64,000 nt of DNA from Epiperipatus broadwayi (Eukaryota > Onychophora > Udeonychophora > Euonychophora > Peripatidae): NCBI GenBank assembly GCA_028023455.1, contig JAQFVV010000012.1, positions 5,924,499 to 5,988,498 of the forward strand. The letters are read 5' to 3'. The translations under genes and the position numbers were made by a program. Positions 56,802 to 64,000 of the stretch are shown here, piece after piece (positions within the stretch are counted from its first letter, which is position 1; each line of letters starts with the position of its first letter). Below the pieces are notes generated by a model. That model was not told the origin of the DNA. It made no database searches and saw only the letters and a program-made list of their open reading frames with translations.

Positions 56802-57009
56802 AATTCTAATATTCTCACAAATAAATGATGAATACAAAGTATTATTTCTAGAAGCTTCCATGTAATGAAAATAAAATAGCTATATAGCTGAAATTTCAGT
56901 ACAATAATTCTAATATTCTCACAAATAAATGATGAATACAAAGTATTATTTCTAGAAGCTTCCATGTAATGAAAATAAAATAGCTATATAGCTGAAATTT
57001 CAGTACAAT
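56802..57009. repeat. Perfect 104-bp tandem duplication (PLE-6 terminus)
   Basis: The units 56802-56905 and 56906-57009 appear identical. On the minus strand they hold the sequence downstream of the hammerhead of PLE-6, so this is a partial tandem terminal repeat at the 5' edge. The same sequence in the other orientation lies at about 57975-58030 (TATTACATGGAAGCT). Confidence 0.88.
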
Positions 57010-57027
57010 AACAAGTACTTTCCTCAG
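56998..57027 (-). ncRNA. Hammerhead core inverted at PLE-6 5' edge
   Basis: On the minus strand CTGAGGA, A, AGTAC, loop TTGTTATT, GTACT and GAAA form the hammerhead layout with a perfect 5-bp stem II. CTGAGGA differs from CTGATGA at one base. It lies 48 bp before the truncated start of the PLE-6 coding remnant and points away from it. Confidence 0.7.
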
Positions 57028-57039
57028 AACTTTTTCTTT

Positions 57040-57800
57040 CTTAAATTTTTTAAAATTCTTTTCACAACAACATCAAATTTACTATGGAAATAGAAAATAA
57101 TAACCAACTTCCATACTTAGATGTTTTAATTATAAGAAAAAAATATGGTTCTTTATCCTATGGTATATATATAGAAAACAAACACACACTGGAAGATAAC
57201 TACATTTTTCTTCTCATCACCATTTAGCACAATTATTTTCAGTGGTAAAGACATCTTTAGATAGAACTAAGACACTTTTTGAGGACAGCTATTTTTACTG
57301 AAATGTCTATGCTACTAAAAAATGCTTCAAAATGGTTTTGATCACAGGATTATTAATAGGACTTTTTTATATAATAAAAAATATTTTGATACCTCTAAAA
57401 TAGTTCTGTCATTTATAAATGTAAAATTGGTAATGTTTTAAAGAAAAATAATATCCATACAATTTGTGTTATATTTAAAAAAATTAATGAATTATTTCCA
57501 AATCCTAAAGATAAAATTCTTTTGTAGTGTCATAGTGTATATGAAATTCCATGTGGAGTTTGTTTATATTCATACATTGGACAGACCAATTATAGAATAA
57601 ACATAAGAAAGAAAGAACACATTTCAGTAGTTATAGAAAAATCTAATTCATCACACATTAGATTAATTAACCATGACATCAATTTTAATAAAACACATTC
57701 TGGCGGAAATTGAACAATATGACTAAAGATTGCTAAGCGAAGCTATAGAGATTTTTAAAAAGTCTTAGAGCTTAAATGTAAAGTGTGAATTTAAAAAAAT
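57040..57800 (+). pseudogene. PLE-6: truncated Penelope-like RT end plus GIY-YIG
   Basis: The remnant begins after the RT palm with FTMEIENNNQLPYLDVLI (from 57075) and GSLSYGIYIENKHTLED, the block that follows YxDD in PLE and related RTs. After decay it resumes with INELFPNPKDKILL and a GIY-YIG domain, SVYEIPCGVC (about 57535) and YIGQTNYRINIRKKEH (about 57574). A two-Cys VYEIPCGVC linker with YIGQT is the typical Penelope/Poseidon form, so this lineage differs from PLE-1 and PLE-5. The catalytic palm is absent and several stops are present. Confidence 0.82.
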
Positions 57801-57948
57801 TAACAATATTTGAAAAAAGCTATTGGCGGATGAAATATTTTTTAAAACTTCTCAACCAATAAAATTTGAGAATGAGAAGAAAATAACAAAGCAAAAAAAT
57901 AATTTTAAATCTCACCACACATTTTTATGGTTTGAGAAAGAAGAAGCT

Positions 57949-57978
57949 TTGAGGAAAGTACTTGTTATTCTACTGAAA
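57949..57978 (+). ncRNA. Hammerhead core at PLE-6 3' end
   Basis: TTGAGGA, A, AGTAC (57957-57961), loop TTGTTATT, CTACT (57970-57974) and GAAA (57975-57978) match the inverted copy at 56998-57027 with two base changes. It is in the same orientation as the coding remnant and 150 bp past it, where a PLE terminus is expected. Confidence 0.65.
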
Positions 57979-58092
57979 CATCAGCCATTTGGGTATTATA
58001 TTTTTATTACATGGAAGCTCCTGGAAATAATAGTGTATATATATGAAAAACAAAAAAAAACACAAGTTAAAACTTGCTAATGCTTGTATTTA

Positions 58093-58300
58093 TGACAATA
58101 GATGGCGTTCTAACAAAAACACCATCCAGCGTAGTTTTTTTTTTTTCTTATTCCTGTCCTTCACTGACGATAGCAAATAGCTTGAAATCATGATCTGAAG
58201 GTGGAAATTAAAGTTAGAGATAGTGAATGCTTGCTCTGACGTTTATGTAAACAAAAAACTACGCTTGACGGTGTTTTTGGTAGAACGCCATCTATTGTCA
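58093..58300. mobile_element. 208-bp TA-flanked MITE
   Basis: The ends TGACAATAGATGGCGTTCTA and TAGAACGCCATCTATTGTCA are perfect complements, and the match extends to about 48 bp with a few differences. TA flanks both ends. This is the form of a mariner-type MITE. The ~110-bp centre is unique. Confidence 0.88.
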
Positions 58301-58302
58301 TA

Positions 58303-59120
58303 TATATATTGTAATAGTATTAAAAATGTAATCAAACACCATGTTTAAGGATGTTAAATTTAATAAAAAATTTTGCAACAGGTAAAAGATTTTATTCAAG
58401 TTGTATCTGAAATACCAAATATAATACTATTAAAATGAAACATGTATAATGCTTATCTAATATTCTGGCTAGATAATATAATAATACATGAATATATGAA
58501 AAAATAGAGGCTCTCAAGGTTTAGATTAATGTGGAATAAAATATAAACAACCGAAATCCTTTAGATTGTTAAAATATAGCTTAAATTATAAATGGATTTA
58601 ATTGAATTCACTATGTTTTTTTATGTAGGTAATAAATATTTAAATAATAAATATTTAAACTTCTCTACAGTATTAGAATTATCTAATCCACAAATATCTT
58701 ATTAATTTACAATATTATTTAACTTTTTAGGAGTTTCTTTATAAAATTCATTATCAATAATAATGTCTATAAAGATGTAAATAAATAATAAATGAATGTA
58801 ATAATTTAATTACTAATGATCATGTAAAAAACACTTTAATTAAGAAAATGAAAATGTATTAATACAGACAATAATAGCAATATATACATAAAATTAAGAA
58901 ACAAATAAAATATCCATTGCCAAATAGTTTATAATTAAGTTGATTATTATTTATTTATTATACTTATTATATTTTATAAATGTATCTATTGTGAACAATG
59001 CTGTAATAAAAACAAAAAACAAAATAAGTTATATAGACACAAATAGCTAAATAAATATATTAATATATATTTTGCAAAAATAAATTACTCTGTTGAATTT
59101 ATTTATCACATGATTGCCAT
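58303..59120. other. AT-rich sequence, nothing recognised
   Basis: No motif or repeat boundary was seen. Confidence 0.5.
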
Positions 59121-59127
59121 CTTTTAC

Positions 59128-59222
59128 ACTAGCATTAGGGTTGCATTAGATCCTAAGATCTAGGAGCAGTGCTCTCAGATTCAAGGCTCATCACTGATGA
59201 AGGCCACAAGCCAGAAACTAGT
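59128..59222 (+). ncRNA. Isolated hammerhead-like motif
   Basis: CTGATGA is intact (59194-59200), followed by GGC/GCC closing CACAA, an extra A, and GAAAC (59214-59218). ACTAG at 59128-59132 could pair as stem III with CTAGT (59218-59222), but the next base is C where U is needed before cleavage. A hairpin TCCTA/TAGGA lies in the stem I interval. No PLE coding remnant lies next to it, so it is a solo terminus or a small ribozyme-bearing retroelement. Confidence 0.5.
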
Positions 59223-59224
59223 CT

Positions 59225-61568
59225 GGGGATATTGGATGAGTGGGCATTAAATAGGGATTTTATGCATAAGCCTTCTGTCATCCATTGATTACTCTGGTTG
59301 GCACAGGATGGCACTACTGTATGGAGAGTTTTGCCTGTTTAATTTATTTACTTTATCTTATCATAATAATCATAAATTTCTTTTTTCATATTCATAAACA
59401 TATTATATTATAAATGTTTATTAAATACACACTTTCCATTAATATCATCTATAAATATTTATACATAAAAACCCATTTTCTTTATATATATATATAAATG
59501 AAGATTCAAACAACATTTTTATTTAAACAAACTAAATTATTATTAAAAAATAATATACACTTTCATTAATATCACCTATAAATATTTATACATGAAAACA
59601 TAATTTCCATTTAAATATAAATGAAAAACAAACAACACACTTTTATTTAAACAAACTAAATTATCATTAAGAAATAGGGTTTTAATTTTTGTTTTTCAAT
59701 TTACCTTAACATCTTTTTGATAATGATATATTTTCTTGTATATTAAACAAATACATGCATTTTCAAAACATAAAGAATTTATATAAAAATATATTACTTT
59801 GTAAACTTTTTTTTTTCTATTCACAAGGAATGCTCATTAAATTGTAACTACATCGGAAAACAATATTTATTATATACACCCAAAATGTTATTATTCATTT
59901 ATACATTTTATATAAACACATACCAAAAATATATATAGTTCAAACTCTTTCAGATATTCTGCTGAAAATCCCATGATGTTTTCTGTTGTGTAAATGGATG
60001 TTATATTTAATCCAGATTTATTTCAATTTGTTGGGATTCTATTGAAATTATCCATTTGATGACATGTTTTTATTTTTAAAGAAATATTCCATAATTAAAA
60101 TTTTACAAAATGTAATACTACTTTATTTTTATAGTATCAACAGTAGTTGTTAATTTCTTCAAAATATTCTGACAAACTATTTTGCAGCTCAATGAGATGA
60201 TTTTTAATGTGATGTTATTATTTATGTTCTCAAAAGACTTGAAGGCTTTTGAATAGATGTTTGTACTATTTTACCTCATATTATTCATTTTAAACTTTAA
60301 ATAAAATTAGTAATATATATGCACACAAACTTTTGCGTAGTTTATCTCTTGAGTTAGCAAATGAGAGAGGATCTAGCCTAAGATTAGAGTCTTAAACAGT
60401 TTTTTCTGATAATGCCATATGTATATCATTATCCTAGATATTGTTTCTATGGCTTTTTATTTTAGAAACTATTTTAACTCATTTGCAATAACTTTTCTAT
60501 TAAGAGTCAACTTTATCCATATATTTACTCAATAAAAGTTCTTTTCTAACAAACCAGCATTCATAATGTTAAAATATTTTTTTAACTTTATAAAAATAAA
60601 TATTGCATTATGTTTTTAAAATAATATATATATAATTTTACAAATTAACACATAAAATATATTTTAAAACCACATTAAAATAGACATTTTCTATTTCTCC
60701 ATTTTATATACTATATTTACTATTTTTGAATACCCATTTTAAATAACTTAAATATTTTAAAATAATCTATTGAATACATAAAATTGAATACATAACATTT
60801 AATACTGTTTAATCTTACAAACATATAAATACATGTGTGCACATACTTTAATAATAATTTAATACCCTATTTATTTATGGTGAATCTTAGTTTTGAAATG
60901 TGATATCAACAAATGAATTTATTAATACATACTTATTTTATTATTGTTGTTATATAAGATAGTTTATATATTTTTATTAATATATGCTTTACATAATACA
61001 CATGTGTCAATAACTTTATTATGTTATCCTAAGAATAAAAAAATATTAATCATAAAACTTTGCTGTGATATGAAATATAAATAATAAATTTTGATACATC
61101 AGTTGTTAAAAAAAAATGTATTGCCATTTTACATTGTAGTGTTTATTTAAAACATTTAATAATAAGGTAAACTATTTTAATTATTTTTAAATTAATTTAA
61201 ATAATTTTATAATTAAAATAAAATTCAATGTAAATAATACATACAACATGTATACTAAGAAAAGCTTGTTTATTTAAAATTAAAATGTTAAACATATTAA
61301 CATTAAAATGATTGGAAATAAATTAAAATAAAACAAATAAGCTAACAAAATGTTTACATAAATAATATCAAGTTTAAATTCAAATATATATATATAAAAT
61401 ATGATCTGTATATTTCCATATATAATTTATTAAAATATATATATAAACCAACTTTACTTAATGATAGCATTTATAAAAAATCAAAAAGAGATCACAACCT
61501 ATTTAGAAAAGACAATTAAAGCAATTGTTAACAAATCACCAATTAAAAACAATATAAAAAATAAAATT
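59225..61568. other. AT-rich sequence with loose internal repetition
   Basis: The segments at about 59440-59530 and 59565-59660 share AAATATTTATACATRAAAAC and TTTTATTTAAACAAACTAAA words, a ~120-bp imperfect tandem duplication. No coding or RNA signal was recognised. Confidence 0.5.
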
Positions 61569-61569
61569 A

Positions 61570-62012
61570 TTGCTCATAGTATAAAGAGGTACCTTTTTGA
61601 ATTAGCTGTTTAAGATGTTGGCTGTAAATGTTTATTCACATAGGGTGTAGCTGAAAATTTCTTACCATTTGAGGTAATTTGATATTTATTTAACATAGTG
61701 GTATGCACTGGAAATATTTATATATAGATCTGTGTTTGGAAGTTTCAAAGATTAACAATAATTAATGTTTAGTTTGTCTGTGTGTAAGCATAGTAAACAT
61801 GTTTGTTTGGGAGTTGTTTAAAGATCATTGCTTATGTAATTTCATGTTCTGTTTGAATTAGTCCATGTTTCAATATTTAATATCTTTGCGCTTATAGCTC
61901 AAAGATATACCTTTTTGAATTAGCTATTTTGAGATGCAGGCTCTAAATGTTTTTTCATAGAAAATGTAGCTAAAAATTTCTTAATGTTTGAGGTGATTTG
62001 ATATTATATGTG
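61570..62012. repeat. Two direct copies of a 125-bp terminus
   Basis: The segments 61570-61695 and 61888-62012 share ACCTTTTTGAATTAGCT, AAAATTTCTTA and GAGGTRATTTGATATT. The last phrases resemble the terminus of the 9.5/14.2/44.8-kb repeat family, and GGTATGCACTGG follows the first copy as it does there. They are probably decayed family members. Confidence 0.5.
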
Positions 62013-62610
62013 TGTGTAGACTAGTAAAATGTATATATATTTTACTGGTCATTCTGTCTTCTTTATTCCTTTTGATCACCGAGGGTGACACCAGGTTCCT
62101 GCATACCTGGAAAATTTAATTTACTATGATCAAAAATTATTGATGATGATGATTGGCACTGGCTAAACCCAGTGAGCAAAAGATCTTTAATATTGTTCAG
62201 ATAATTGAGAAAGAAGAGAGAGACAAACATCAGCTAATATAATTAAAGAAATTTAAAGATTTATTAAATTCAATAAAATATTTAAGTAAATGATTGTCAA
62301 ACACAATAAGAAAGTTTAATCTAGTTTTACAGCATATTTACCAGAGAGTGTACATGAGTATTAAAACAAAACACCCTGGCAGATAGATTTGTTTTCTCAC
62401 CTATCATTTAAAAAAGAGGGATATAAAAAAAAACTAATTTTTCTATTCAAAGATTTCTGAAAATAAGGTGGTCTTGCAAGAAATTCAGTGAAATAGTGCA
62501 AGTGACCTTTCCTTGGCCTGGAATAAAGCATTGGGACTAAGGATGTCATATGTCCACAGAACAGCTCATGATAAAACTACTTTTAAGATAATCAAAGTTA
62601 AATTCAAATA

Positions 62611-63565
62611 CACCTGGGTCTCATTTTATGTGGTAGATAGGTTCCATAGAAAACCCATATTAAAAAATCACACAAAAATAGACTTAATTTACCTTGAAAA
62701 ATGAGAAATAGGTGCTGTAATTTTCAGAATTCGCATAAAAGCAAAGCAACAAGAAAAAATTACTTTAAAATTGGCATTAAAAAAATAAGCAAATAAAGTA
62801 TGACTACTAAAAAAATTCAAATATTTGAAAAAAATTAATACAAGATAAACTTTTTTTTACTTTTTTTATTACTACAGTATTTAATTTTACATTTTTCATA
62901 CATATTTTAATCATTACAACTAGCATTCATTTGTAAACTAGTAAGAAATCAGATTCGACGTGATGTGATGTATTGTGGCTTCTCCTTAACAAAGTCAAGA
63001 ATCTCTCAGCAATTATGCCAAAGAAACCTGTTAGCCACTTTATTTTTATTCATGATGTGATCTATAACTAGCACCACTTTCAGTCTTGTGCTGTGTTAAT
63101 AGTTTTTTGTTTCTATATTAAAAAATGAGATTGCAATCAAAACAAAAAGTATTATACATTATCATTAGAAAGATCATTTTCAGTTTATAAAATCTTAGTT
63201 TTTTATTTTAAAAATCTAAAAGATTATTTATTTCTGTTATATATAACAAAATACATTTTAAAAGTTTAAATTTTTTGAATATTTATTGCGATATTTATAT
63301 ATATAAGTATAAATTTATTATTATTATTTACTCATTAGTATAAATAGGTTATTTACATACAGCTTCAGGCCATATTCACGTTATTTGCTAATATAATGTT
63401 ATATTTTTGGAAAAAAAAGTATTTCAAGTCAAAATAAGTTATTAATAATTTAAATTTCTTGATATCTAATAAATATAGTGAAATATGAAAGATATTAAGA
63501 AGAAATATGAATCACATAACTTCAAAATTGCATTAAAATAATGCGCATAAAACGAGATCCAGGTG
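62611..63565. mobile_element. TA-flanked MITE, copy D
   Basis: The ends CACCTGGGTCTCATTTTATG and CATAAAACGAGATCCAGGTG are flanked by TA. The interior is collinear with copies A-C. There is no readable transposase. This copy has the best-preserved pair of termini. Confidence 0.85.
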
Positions 63566-63566
63566 T

Positions 63567-64000
63567 ACAAGATCAGAAAGGACAAGAAAAGATTGCAATT
63601 TTACGTAATCTTATGTAAACAAAAACTAAATCTCTTAAATAAAAAAAACAGAAAAAAGCTGTTGAAAAACTGCCAGCGAAAAGATTTTCAGTCTTCAAAA
63701 AAATACAAACCCAGTTAACTCAACTAATTATAATGAGAAAAGACAGGTGAATTGAAATAAAATTATGAAGATCTGCCAAAGCATTTAGCAAGTCTTAGTA
63801 ATATAAAAAGAGAAAAGAATACAAAGCATATCAAATACAAACTCACAATATACTCAGATAAATAAAAATGGAATTTTAAAATTAAGATTCCAAGACACAC
63901 TATAAATACAATGATAAGGGAATACATATAATAATTAAGATATTAAATAAATATGAAAACTTTATACAACGGATTTACTTTTAATCTAGTGGAAAATTTA
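63567..64000. other. AT-rich sequence, nothing recognised
   Basis: An A-rich stretch runs to the window end, with no recognised feature. Confidence 0.5.

Noticed and set aside
62040-62120. Less AT-rich stretch with CCAGG/CCTGG repeats, possible RNA
   Set aside because: The small hairpins do not form a tRNA or any other fold I recognise.
1-64000. CRISPR arrays, bacterial operons, rRNA genes or a viral genome
   Set aside because: No regularly spaced repeats with unique spacers, no ribosome-binding sites before long frames, no rRNA-like blocks, and no env or capsid set beyond retrotransposon gag.

Overview
The window is an extremely AT-rich, gene-poor stretch of a eukaryotic nuclear genome. 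It is most likely from an invertebrate animal: it holds Penelope-like retroelements (PLEs) with GIY-YIG endonucleases and hammerhead-ribozyme tails, Ty3/Gypsy LTR elements, an RTE-type LINE, hAT, mariner and TA-flanked MITE families, and a tRNA-derived SINE. I cannot name the species. I found no bacterial-type operon, no rRNA, no CRISPR array and no convincing single-copy host gene. Nearly every supported protein signature belongs to a mobile element, and almost all are broken.

Layout. 0.3-3.1 kb: foldback repeats. 3.56-6.29 kb: PLE-1 (+), with a 3' tail carrying a hammerhead core. 7.4-8.9 kb: PLE-2 (+), a decayed relative of PLE-5. 9.5-14.3 kb: a 4.7-kb block bounded by ~75-bp inverted repeats, with a 130-bp palindrome at its left end. 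15.5-18.2 kb: PLE-3 (+), with inverted termini, split by a TA-flanked MITE and a short SINE fragment. 18.8-20.5 kb: a long inverted pair with hammerhead-like cores around a second MITE, followed by a tRNA-like SINE. 21.3-22.2 kb: a non-autonomous hAT. 23.8-24.8 kb: a third MITE copy. 28.0-32.8 kb: PLE-4 (-), with outward hammerhead remnants. 34.4-37.9 kb: a decayed Ty3/Gypsy gag-pol (-). 38.4-40.6 kb: a possible LTR. 41.2 kb: a long RNA-type hairpin. 43.6-44.1 kb: an internally deleted mariner-type element. 45.45-53.31 kb: a young LTR retrotransposon (-) with two 2,562-bp LTRs and only a gag. 53.8-54.2 kb: an RTE LINE 3' end. 54.3-56.4 kb: PLE-5 (-), the best preserved PLE. 56.8-58.0 kb: PLE-6 (+). 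58.1 kb: a small MITE. 59.2 kb: a lone hammerhead-like core. 62.6-63.6 kb: a fourth MITE copy.

Main theme. At least six PLE copies of several lineages lie in 64 kb. Several end in a tail with a hammerhead core (a CTGATGA-like box, stem II, then GAAA). In PLE-3, -4, -5 and -6 an inverted copy of that tail also sits at the 5' edge, next to the point where the coding region starts or is truncated. The second notable item is the gag-only LTR element, whose LTRs differ by only about 15 substitutions and two 1-bp indels, so it inserted recently and must have moved with pol supplied in trans. All alignments were done by eye.
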